A stretch of DNA of 18,630 nucleotides, taken from Bacteroidales bacterium UBA3754. Its GTDB lineage: Bacteria; Bacteroidota; Bacteroidia; Bacteroidales; UBA1715. The position numbers were made by a program, and so were the translations under genes. Shown here in pieces: positions 8,483 to 15,542 of the stretch. Location: positions 1 through 18,630 of the forward strand of contig DFGI01000033.1 of NCBI GenBank assembly GCA_002371705.1. The letters are read 5' to 3'. The stretch's first letter is position 1. Each line of letters begins with the position of its first letter. The notes under the pieces were generated by a model, which saw only the letters and a program-made list of their open reading frames with translations, did not search any database and was not told where the DNA came from.

Positions 8483-10221
8483 TGAAGAGGATAGCTGTTT
8501 GCGTAAAAGAAACCAACGACGGGTATAGTAGCGACTTCTTGTACAAATCTGCGAATTTTGTGAACGAAGGTATCGTTACCGATATTCGTTTGTCTTGGAT
8601 TAGCGGCGTGTTTGACTCTTCAACCGATGAATTTCGCGAAAAATTGAAGGACACAAAACCTCTTACGTTCGTAAAATTCACGCAGAAATTCTTTTATTTG
8701 GTCATTCTGAAAGTTGGACAAACATCGCGTTGGAACGACAATATTGCTGTGTGGTGCCAAATTCCAGTAGGTATGTCGCCAAGTTATTCCGACTGGAATA
8801 GTCTGATTTCCACCATTGTAGGAATTTTGAGCGTGAAGGAAACAATGGCGAAAAAAGAATCGTGGTTGGCGTTGGATGCGGTACTCAACAAGGAATATAA
8901 CTGTGTTGACGCACGGATTGAAAATCTTGATACTCCCAAAAACTATGCGTGTCGTTATTTGTCGGTGACGGAAAATATTTATACGTATCTGCAAAATTAC
9001 TATCAGGCTGGTTATCAGAATTTTGAGGCTGTGTTGTTGCTTGACGAAAGTCAAAAGCTGATGGTAACGTGTAAATCGTCGGTGAAGGATTTGACCAGCG
9101 AACCATTGTCGCAAATGATTGTGATTCCGCAGTTAACGAATGCGGAAGGATGGGTGCCTTACAACGGGAAAGATGAAACGCTTGATTCGGCGTTGGTTGT
9201 TTGTAAAAACGAACAACTGTCGGTGTATTGGAAAAAATCAGGATGTAAAACTATTTGTAGAACAGGTGTTGGCGGCGATGCGGCGGCATTCCAAATCACA
9301 CCAAATGATTATAAAAAACTAATGAATAAATCGTCGTTTAAGATTCGTGACGAAAAAGGTCAGGAAATATCTTCATTTATTGTGAAGATTGATGGAAAAG
9401 ATTTTCGAAATGGGGAAATGGAATTTCCTATCGACTATAATATGTCGAACGCTAAGGTTGATATTGCTTTGCGGGGCGTTGAAAAGACCGAAGGTAATAA
9501 GATGGTGAAAACAATCGCATTCGGTGTCGGTGGCGCGCTGCTAGGCTTGATTATCGGTTTGGTGATAGGATTTTCGCGTACGCCTGAAGTTGTGGAAGTG
9601 CCTGTGGTTCAGGCTCGTCCGTTTAGTTGCACTCGCTATTTTGAGGAAAATCCACACGTGTGGGAAAAGTCCTCAATGGACAGTTGCAGCGACCTCAAAG
9701 GCGTGTACGAATTGCTTGCCGCATACGATTTCAAAGGCTTGCAGGAGAAGAAGGATGTGATGGAAAAATACACAGGCTTGAAAGATTTGACAGCAATGGT
9801 TGACAAGGCTGTTGAACTTGGTTTTCAGGTTGATGCATCGAAACGGTTTACTTCGGGAAGTATTCAAGTGAAAACTTTCGTTAACACATTGTTGACGATT
9901 TATTTGGAAACGTACGACAGTTGGTTCAAAGAAGAACTTGATGTGTTCGACACCGATTTGTTTGATGCGTTGTATGCGTATAACAGTAAAATTGTGAAAC
10001 AGTATGTTTCGGCGGAACGCCCGTCGTTGAAGTCGATTTGGGAATCGTGCTATATGTCGGGGAAAAGCCATCCACAACATTATTTGAATGCTGAGGAAAT
10101 TAATAAGGAGGCGTATATGAAAAGTTTTACGGCTGTTTCATCTGCGCCCAAAACAACGAAAAAACAAGAATCCTCGTCACGGCCTGTGAAGGATTACAAC
10201 GGACAGGGCGCTGATGATTAA
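8482..10221 (+). CDS. Single-pass membrane protein with glycine-zipper TM
   Basis: This encodes 579 aa of no family I recognise. The first 340 residues have no signal sequence and look like a mixed alpha/beta cytoplasmic domain. A single TM helix spans about 345-364 and carries a regular glycine zipper (G351, G355, G359, G363, plus G348 and G350), a pattern known for close helix-helix packing and oligomerisation. Lysines precede it, so the roughly 215-residue C-terminal part should be periplasmic. That part has Cys at 383, 402 and 523 (possible disulfide), a helical body, and a low-complexity Ser/Lys/Gln tail. The start ATG shares one base with the previous stop codon, so translation is probably coupled to the G-domain protein. 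I infer that it carries signal or force between the cytoplasmic NTPases and the periplasm. Confidence 0.85.
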   Translation: MKRIAVCVKETNDGYSSDFLYKSANFVNEGIVTDIRLSWISGVFDSSTDEFREKLKDTKPLTFVKFTQKFFYLVILKVGQTSRWNDNIAVWCQIPVGMSPSYSDWNSLISTIVGILSVKETMAKKESWLALDAVLNKEYNCVDARIENLDTPKNYACRYLSVTENIYTYLQNYYQAGYQNFEAVLLLDESQKLMVTCKSSVKDLTSEPLSQMIVIPQLTNAEGWVPYNGKDETLDSALVVCKNEQLSVYWKKSGCKTICRTGVGGDAAAFQITPNDYKKLMNKSSFKIRDEKGQEISSFIVKIDGKDFRNGEMEFPIDYNMSNAKVDIALRGVEKTEGNKMVKTIAFGVGGALLGLIIGLVIGFSRTPEVVEVPVVQARPFSCTRYFEENPHVWEKSSMDSCSDLKGVYELLAAYDFKGLQEKKDVMEKYTGLKDLTAMVDKAVELGFQVDASKRFTSGSIQVKTFVNTLLTIYLETYDSWFKEELDVFDTDLFDALYAYNSKIVKQYVSAERPSLKSIWESCYMSGKSHPQHYLNAEEINKEAYMKSFTAVSSAPKTTKKQESSSRPVKDYNGQGADD

Positions 10222-10238
10222 TATGAAAAAATAAAACT

Positions 10239-11186
10239 ATGAATAAGATAATTAAGTTGTTGATTTTGGCGGGAACAATCGTTTTGATTTGTTCCGTGTC
10301 TGTTTATTTTTACCAAACGCAGGTGGCAAATACACCATCGTTGGCATTTTCGGGCAACCAATTCGTGTGCGATGTGGAGAAGGATATTGAGGCAATGGCA
10401 TCGTTCGATTGTGAGAATTGTACCAAAGATCCCGAAGAATTGTATTCAAAACTTGCCGATAAATTTAAAATCTTTGAAAAATATTCGTTGATTGATTCTG
10501 CAAAATATGCCGAGTTGATGGGAAAATTTGTGGCTGCGTATGCTGGAAAATTCTATGAATCAAGTGTTTGTAAGTTTACTAAGCCATGGAATTTTTCAAA
10601 AGAAAATTGGCGCTTCGAACGTGCGGCGTGGTTGCTTGATTCAGCAAATAGCAAGACTTTCTCGCCGACAATCAAGGCTAACATAGCTTCTATACAACAA
10701 GTTGAAGTGGATTATCGTTCGGCAACAAAATTGCTGACACAACGTGGATTTGGCAATATGGAGGAATCAAAACATCAGGTGGCTCTCTCTCGAAAATATA
10801 AGGACGACAAATATTTGTCGAATTGTGGTTCGTTGGCTGCTTCGTTGACAGCATATCCAAATCAATTGCATGCAAGCCATTGGGCGTATGTTACTGAAAC
10901 TGTGGAACAAATCGAATTCCAAATCCAAGTGTTGCAAAAATTGAGTTCGGAATTGTCCGCTCCTAAAAAACGAGGAAAATATGATATGTCAAAAGTTTTG
11001 AAAGGGAATTATTCCCGTACATACAACGACGTGGCTGCAAAAATGCCGCAAATGCGAAAAGCGCTTGACGATTACGATACCAAGGCGCAAGCGACCTATG
11101 GTCAGAAAAAGGATATTTCCGACATCAGCAAACGGGTGAGCGCAATCACTCAAAAATTCTATAGTTTATCAAGACCAGAAAATTAA
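10239..11186 (+). CDS. Hypothetical membrane-anchored periplasmic protein
   Basis: This encodes 315 aa. An N-terminal hydrophobic helix (about residues 5-25, KLLILAGTIVLICSVSVYF) acts as a signal anchor. The residue before its Cys is Ile, so it does not fit a lipobox. The remaining 290 residues should be periplasmic and mostly helical. Cysteines sit at 44, 58, 61 (a CENC motif), 111 and 186, which could form disulfides there. Trp-rich patches lie near 116-131. I recognise no family. It starts 17 nt after the preceding gene and ends 5 nt before the outer-membrane protein gene. I infer a periplasmic link between the inner-membrane and outer-membrane components. Confidence 0.85.
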   Translation: MNKIIKLLILAGTIVLICSVSVYFYQTQVANTPSLAFSGNQFVCDVEKDIEAMASFDCENCTKDPEELYSKLADKFKIFEKYSLIDSAKYAELMGKFVAAYAGKFYESSVCKFTKPWNFSKENWRFERAAWLLDSANSKTFSPTIKANIASIQQVEVDYRSATKLLTQRGFGNMEESKHQVALSRKYKDDKYLSNCGSLAASLTAYPNQLHASHWAYVTETVEQIEFQIQVLQKLSSELSAPKKRGKYDMSKVLKGNYSRTYNDVAAKMPQMRKALDDYDTKAQATYGQKKDISDISKRVSAITQKFYSLSRPEN

Positions 11187-11191
11187 TTCAA

Positions 11192-12499
11192 ATGAAAAAA
11201 ATAATTGTAATTGTAAGTTTATGGTGTGCGTGTACGGCACAAATTTTTTCCCAATCATTTAATACGATAGGCGCTTCTATGTCGATTGGTCCAACAGTAT
11301 TTTTTGGTGACATTTCGTCGTCAATGGCCAAGTCTATGAAATATATGACGGAATTTGGCGTGCGGACAAATGTGTATGAATCGGCTTTGTTTGGAAAACT
11401 CGCTTTCTCGCAAGGCGTGCTGGGCGGCAGTAAAGATGTGGGACAAACAACCGTGAAGTTCGATAATGCTTTCTATGCCCTTTCGGTTTCGTTGCTTTTC
11501 GAACCACTTAAACTCGTTGGAAATAAAGCTGATAGCAAATTTCAACCATATATAACTGTGGGTTACGGAGGTATGTGGTTTCGTGCAAAATATTTTGATG
11601 ATAACTCTGGTGCAATGTTGGCATCGTTCGGTTATAAAAAGGCTCAGCCAATTGAACGGACATGCGAGTGGTTTATTCCTCACGGAATTGGTTTTGAATA
11701 CCAATGTACTCCGCAGGTGGCGCTCTCAATGGCATGCAACCGTTGGTATGTTCATTCCGACAAACTCGATGCTATGATTGGCGATAAAAATGATGTGATT
11801 GGTTCTATCGCGATTGGGGCGGTTTTGACATTTGGCGAGGGTTCTCCAACAACGAAAAAACAGCCTTCGTATGCCGAACACGACGATGATGACTATGATT
11901 CCGACGAAGTCGTTCATAAACAGGCAAAAGTAAAGGAACCAAAAACGAAGCCTGCAAAAACTGCACAGCCTGCCGCTCCTGTTGTTGTCAACAATTGCGA
12001 TGAATACAAATCGCAGATAGCAAAAAAAGATTCGGAAATACAAACGTTGCGTGATTCCATTCAGAAATTGATGAATATCCCAGAATCGCTGAAGATAAAA
12101 TATTGCCGAAAATATTTGAACGGATTGCTTTATAGAAAATGTGATGTTGATGTTATTAAGTCAAATCTTGCGATTATCGATTCTGCGAAAATAAACGATG
12201 AAAATATAGATAAATATAAATATCTATTACGAAATTATCCTAATTGGTATTCGGAATTCCTAACAGTAGTTGAATTTGCGCAAAAGGATGGTCGTCGTTA
12301 CAGTCCGCTTACATCTGAATCAAGTGCGTTTAGAACTGAAGTGATAAACCGCGTGCAAAACCTTGGTTACAGCAAACGAAGCACGAAAAATTGGCAAATC
12401 TATTATCTTGAAGATCAGATAGAATTGTTGAAACGTCGTTTGGACGAAAAAGTGAAACATCCAGAAGTGATTATTGACTTTTCAGATATGTTGAAATAA
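11192..12499 (+). CDS. Outer-membrane beta-barrel protein with coiled-coil C-terminal extension
   Basis: This encodes 435 aa. It starts with a clear Sec signal peptide (MKKIIVIVSLWCACTAQIFS, cleavage near residue 20). Residues about 22-215 show alternating hydrophobic, aromatic and glycine-rich strands (GYGGMWFRAKYF, GIGFEYQ, SIAIGAVLTFG) of an 8-10-stranded barrel like the Bacteroidota 'outer membrane beta-barrel' families. An acidic patch (about 227-240) and a Lys/Pro/Ala linker (245-268) follow, then a coiled coil (269-293) and a helical domain to the end. The post-barrel part would face the periplasm, much as OmpA carries its C-terminal domain, but no OmpA peptidoglycan-binding motif is seen. 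It is the last gene of the operon, 5 nt after the previous stop. I infer the outer-membrane anchor of the complex. Confidence 0.8.
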   Translation: MKKIIVIVSLWCACTAQIFSQSFNTIGASMSIGPTVFFGDISSSMAKSMKYMTEFGVRTNVYESALFGKLAFSQGVLGGSKDVGQTTVKFDNAFYALSVSLLFEPLKLVGNKADSKFQPYITVGYGGMWFRAKYFDDNSGAMLASFGYKKAQPIERTCEWFIPHGIGFEYQCTPQVALSMACNRWYVHSDKLDAMIGDKNDVIGSIAIGAVLTFGEGSPTTKKQPSYAEHDDDDYDSDEVVHKQAKVKEPKTKPAKTAQPAAPVVVNNCDEYKSQIAKKDSEIQTLRDSIQKLMNIPESLKIKYCRKYLNGLLYRKCDVDVIKSNLAIIDSAKINDENIDKYKYLLRNYPNWYSEFLTVVEFAQKDGRRYSPLTSESSAFRTEVINRVQNLGYSKRSTKNWQIYYLEDQIELLKRRLDEKVKHPEVIIDFSDMLK

Positions 12500-12525
12500 T
12501 AGAGATGAAAATTCCCCAGAAATAG

Positions 12526-12533
12526 TACTTTTG
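12526..12533 (+). promoter_or_regulatory. Candidate -7 box for the DEAD-box helicase gene
   Basis: TACTTTTG matches TAnnTTTG and lies 19 nt before the helicase ATG, in the 53-nt gap after the seven-gene operon. There is no clear -33 TTTG at normal spacing. If it is used, the leader would be only about 12-15 nt. Readthrough from the upstream operon is also possible, since no terminator is visible in the gap. Confidence 0.4.
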
Positions 12534-12552
12534 GTGGAAAATAGAGTAGGTA

Positions 12553-13824
12553 ATGACATTTGAAGAATTCAATATAAACGAAAAGCTGCTTGAGGCTATT
12601 TCGTATATGCACTTTGAAAAAGCATCGCCAATTCAGGAACAAGCGATACCTGTGGCAATGGAAGGTCATGATGTGTTGGCGTGCGCGCAAACAGGAACGG
12701 GAAAGACAGCCACATTTCTGATTCCGATATTGGAGGATTTGGTGCAAAACGGAGCGCATGGTTTCACTTCGTTGATTGTGGTTCCGACTCGCGAACTTGC
12801 CATTCAAATAGACCAGGAATTGCAGGGATTTTCGTATTTCACCGACACAACTAGCAAAGCGGTGTATGGCGGCGATAAAGGTATGGATTGGGATGACCAA
12901 AAGCGGGCGTTTACCGAAGGTACAAACGTGATTGTGGCGACACCTGGAAGGTTAATTGCACATTTGCGGCTGGGTTACGTAAAATGCAATAATATCCGAC
13001 ATTTGGTGCTCGACGAAGCTGACCGAATGCTCGATATGGGTTTTATCGACGACATACGTCAAATTCTCGGCTATATTCCGAAAAAGCGTCAGACAATGAT
13101 GTTCAGCGCCACAATGGCACCCGAAATCCGTAAACTTGCAAATTCAATTTTGGTCAATCCACAAATGATTTCCATTGCGATTGCAAAACCAGCCGAAGGC
13201 GTGAAACAGGCTGCGTATATGGTGCATCCGTATCAAAAGATCAATTTAATAACGCATATTTTGGCGCAAAATCCTGATTATGATAGCATTCTGATATTCA
13301 CATCGACGAAAAAACTGATTAATTCCATTGTACACTCCATTCGGAAAACGATACAGGGAATAGAAGTGGAGGGTATTTCTTCGGATTTTGAACAGAATGA
13401 GCGCGAGGATGTTTTGTTGCGTTTTAAGGCTAAGCAGACAAAAATTTTGGTTGCCACCGATGTCCTGAGCCGTGGTATTGATATAAAAGGCATCAATCTT
13501 GTGATAAATTTTGATGTGCCGCGCGATGCTGCCGATTATGTCCATCGGGTTGGTCGTACAGCCCGTGCTGATGCGAAAGGCGAGGCGATAACATTTATAA
13601 GTGAAGCCGATATTCCGAAGTTTGTCCGTATAGAATCGTTAATTGAAAAATCGGTTGAAAAACTTCCGTTGCCGGCTGAATTGGGCGAAGCTCCTGTTTG
13701 GAAAACACCCGCGGAGCAGTCCAAGAAAAAACGCTTTTATGGCAAGCGTTCCAATGGTAAACGGAGATTTTTCAAAAAGAATTCCCGAAAAGAAAATCCA
13801 CGGAAAGGGAACACAAACCAATAA
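12553..13824 (+). CDS. DEAD-box ATP-dependent RNA helicase (RhlE-like)
   Basis: This encodes 423 aa with the complete DEAD-box set: F21 and the Q motif PIQEQ (26-30), motif I AQTGTGKT (45-52), Ia PTRELA (78-83), Ib TPGR (130-133), II DEAD (154-157), III SAT (185-187), V ATDVLSRGID (301-310) and VI HRVGRTAR (331-338). A strongly basic tail (about 385-423, rich in K, R and F) probably binds RNA nonspecifically. The family unwinds short RNA duplexes in ribosome assembly and mRNA decay. Length and tail resemble RhlE of Bacteroidota, but RhlE and other subfamilies cannot be separated by eye. It has 53 nt of spacing from the upstream operon, and the rnpB -7 box starts 6 nt past its stop codon. Confidence 0.95.
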   Translation: MTFEEFNINEKLLEAISYMHFEKASPIQEQAIPVAMEGHDVLACAQTGTGKTATFLIPILEDLVQNGAHGFTSLIVVPTRELAIQIDQELQGFSYFTDTTSKAVYGGDKGMDWDDQKRAFTEGTNVIVATPGRLIAHLRLGYVKCNNIRHLVLDEADRMLDMGFIDDIRQILGYIPKKRQTMMFSATMAPEIRKLANSILVNPQMISIAIAKPAEGVKQAAYMVHPYQKINLITHILAQNPDYDSILIFTSTKKLINSIVHSIRKTIQGIEVEGISSDFEQNEREDVLLRFKAKQTKILVATDVLSRGIDIKGINLVINFDVPRDAADYVHRVGRTARADAKGEAITFISEADIPKFVRIESLIEKSVEKLPLPAELGEAPVWKTPAEQSKKKRFYGKRSNGKRRFFKKNSRKENPRKGNTNQ

Positions 13825-13830
13825 AACTTG

Positions 13831-13838
13831 TATTTTTG
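13831..13838 (+). promoter_or_regulatory. Promoter -7 box of rnpB
   Basis: TATTTTTG matches the Bacteroidota -7 consensus TAnnTTTG. It lies 5 nt upstream of the first base of the RNase P RNA P1 helix (13843), the correct distance for transcription to start there. The region that would carry a -33 element falls inside the last codons of the helicase gene and shows no clear TTTG. Confidence 0.65.
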
Positions 13839-13842
13839 TGGT

Positions 13843-14161
13843 GCAGTAGGTCGTTCTATCGCTCCCGAAAGGGGGAGGAAAGTCCGGACAACAAAGAGCG
13901 TTGTGCCTGTTGAAAGAACAGATGTGCGTGAGCGTATGGTATGGCAGAAGAGAATAACCGCCAGAGCAATCTGGTAAGGGTGAGAAGGCGGTGTAAGAGA
14001 CCACCATTGTGCGGAGTGATTCGCACAGATGTGCCACCGACAAGTTGCAAGACCAAGTAAACCGATGCTTGAGGGCTGCTCGTCCGAGTCGGAGGGTAGG
14101 TTGCGTTAGATAAATGATAGAATCCCGTACGGGAACAGAATCTGGCTTATAGACTTACTGC
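13843..14161 (+). ncRNA. rnpB: RNase P RNA, class A
   Basis: This is the catalytic RNA of RNase P, which removes the 5' leader of tRNA precursors. Seen directly are the conserved 5' block GAGGAAAGTCCGGAC (around 13876-13890), the central block with AGAGACCACC (around 13997-14006), the block ending GTTAGATAAATGAT, and the 3' block ACAGAATCTGGCTTATAGAC (14135-14154). The ends are set by the P1 helix, GCAGTAGGTC (13843-13852) pairing with GACTTACTGC (14152-14161) with one G-U pair. The length, about 319 nt, is on the short side for class A. A short perfect palindrome (TCCCGTACGGGA, 14123-14134) forms a small hairpin before the 3' block. A T run follows immediately. Confidence 0.96.
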
Positions 14162-14167
14162 TTTTTT
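14152..14167 (+). terminator. T tract ending rnpB, overlapping the stop codon of the CobW gene
   Basis: Six T residues (14162-14167) follow the 3' strand of the P1 helix directly, so P1 can act as the terminator stem. The last two T residues are also the first bases of the CobW-family stop codon (14166-14168, opposite strand). The two transcription units are therefore convergent and touch. Confidence 0.6.
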
Positions 14168-15455
14168 ATGCCAAACAATCGTCCAAATCCTTAATAATCT
14201 GCTCTTTATCCATTTTTTGACCGATAAAGACTATTTTTTCCATACGGTCGCCGTAGGTTTCGTCCCAATCGCGGAGAACGCCGGGTTCTTGCTCCACTAA
14301 CCGCTCGAATTCGTCTTTGGGCATGGTTGCAAACCACAAACCAGCCTCGGTAAGTTTTTTCTGAACGCCAGCTTGTTCAAACAAATACGACATATCTGGA
14401 TTGTCGGAAAAATAGCATACGCCTTTTGCACGAATTACCGATTTTGGCCAATGTTGTGTGACATACGCTTCGAACTTCTTGGTATCGAATGCTTTACGAC
14501 GATAATATACAAATGTTCCAATGCCGTATTCCTCAACTTCGCCGCCTTCGTGGTGGTGGTGATGGTGGTGGCAATGCGGATCGTGACATTCTTCTGCAGT
14601 GTGGTCGCAATGTTCGTGTTCATCATTGTCGTCGTCGTGGTCGTGATGATGGTGGTGATGTTCTTCTTCGTGTTCGTGGTGGTGATGTTCAGCCTTTGCT
14701 TCACGCTCTTCCTCCTCGGTCGCTTGTCGCTCGATTTCTTTTATCCAACCAGCTGAAACTGCTATTTGATTGTAGCTGAACAAATCAGTGTTGATGATTT
14801 TGTCCAAATCCACATCAGCGTAATTCGCTTCAATTATTTCGGCAGTTGGTTGCAATGCTTTGATAATCTGTTTAATGCGTTCCAATTCCGAAGAGCTGAC
14901 TTCGGCTGCTTTGTTTACAATCACCATATTACAGAATTCAATCTGTTGAATCAGAAGATTTTCAATATCTTCGTCGTCAATATGTTTCTTGGTAAGGTTT
15001 TCGCCGCATGAAAATTCGCTTTGCATACGGAGTGCGTCAACCACCGTCACAATGCAGTCGAGACGTGCTATGCCGTGTTGCGTGTATTCGCCGCCCATTT
15101 GCGGAATCGAGCAGATTGTCCGCGCAATTGGTTCCGGCTCGCAGATTCCGCTTGCTTCAATCACAATGTAGTCGAATCGGTTCAAACGCATAATGTCGTT
15201 CAATTGCTCAATCAAATCCATTTTCAGCGTACAGCAGATACAGCCGTTTTGAAGCGCGACCAAACTTTCATCTTTTTTACCTACTACGCCGCCTTTCTGG
15301 ATGAGATTTGCATCAATGTTCACTTCGCCAATATCGTTGACGATTACGGCGAATTTAATTCCTTTTTGGTTCGACAAAATGTGGTTGACCAAGGTCGTCT
15401 TTCCGCTACCAAGGTAACCTGTAAGAAGCACTACTGGAGTGATTTTATTCTGCAT
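14166..15455 (-). CDS. CobW/COG0523 (G3E) GTPase, putative metallochaperone with His-rich loop
   Basis: This encodes 429 aa with an N-terminal G domain and a C-terminal CobW domain. Walker A is GYLGSGKTT (13-21). The family's metal-binding motif is GCICC (71-75), within NGCICCTLKMDL. A conserved EASGICEP lies at 100-107. At the usual NKxD position it reads NKAA (181-184), lacking the aspartate that gives guanine specificity. Residues 247-293 form a His/Asp/Glu-rich loop with runs of up to seven His, plus Cys, a probable metal-loading or storage segment. The C-terminal domain (300-429) contains the typical FVYYRRKAFD and LWFATMP. Such proteins deliver metals (Zn, Co, Ni and others) to target proteins; the metal here is unknown. 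No Zur-type operator is obvious upstream. The stop codon overlaps the rnpB T tract. Confidence 0.92.
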   Translation of the reverse strand: MQNKITPVVLLTGYLGSGKTTLVNHILSNQKGIKFAVIVNDIGEVNIDANLIQKGGVVGKKDESLVALQNGCICCTLKMDLIEQLNDIMRLNRFDYIVIEASGICEPEPIARTICSIPQMGGEYTQHGIARLDCIVTVVDALRMQSEFSCGENLTKKHIDDEDIENLLIQQIEFCNMVIVNKAAEVSSSELERIKQIIKALQPTAEIIEANYADVDLDKIINTDLFSYNQIAVSAGWIKEIERQATEEEEREAKAEHHHHEHEEEHHHHHHDHDDDNDEHEHCDHTAEECHDPHCHHHHHHHEGGEVEEYGIGTFVYYRRKAFDTKKFEAYVTQHWPKSVIRAKGVCYFSDNPDMSYLFEQAGVQKKLTEAGLWFATMPKDEFERLVEQEPGVLRDWDETYGDRMEKIVFIGQKMDKEQIIKDLDDCLA

Positions 15456-15485
15456 AGTTAAGAAATTTTACGAGTCAGTTATATG

Positions 15486-15517
15486 AAAAATGCTTCGTAG
15501 AATCATACGAAGCATTT
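15486..15517 (-). terminator. Rho-independent terminator of glyA
   Basis: A perfect 12-bp stem, AAATGCTTCGTA (15488-15499) with TACGAAGCATTT (15506-15517), encloses a 6-nt loop. Read on the minus strand it ends in a run of five T (15490-15486). It lies 26 nt after the glyA stop and 31 nt before the CobW gene start, so the CobW gene probably needs its own promoter or depends on leaky termination. Confidence 0.85.
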
Positions 15518-15542
15518 GTGTAAGTTCCGATTATGGATTTTT

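Noticed and set aside
10223..10234. Minimal ATG-AAA-AAA-TAA frame between the 579-aa and 315-aa genes
   Set aside because: Three codons in an A-rich gap are expected by chance. It might act in reinitiation but nothing supports that.
1048..12499. Operon as a type VI or other contractile injection system, or a MotAB-type stator
   Set aside because: No sheath, tube, spike, baseplate or ClpV-like gene is present, and the four-TM protein has its large loop on the wrong side for MotA.
14577..14717. Tandem DNA repeat or CRISPR-like array in the CobW gene
   Set aside because: The repetitiveness comes from His codons (CAC/CAT) in a coding His-rich loop. There are no spacers or regular repeat units.
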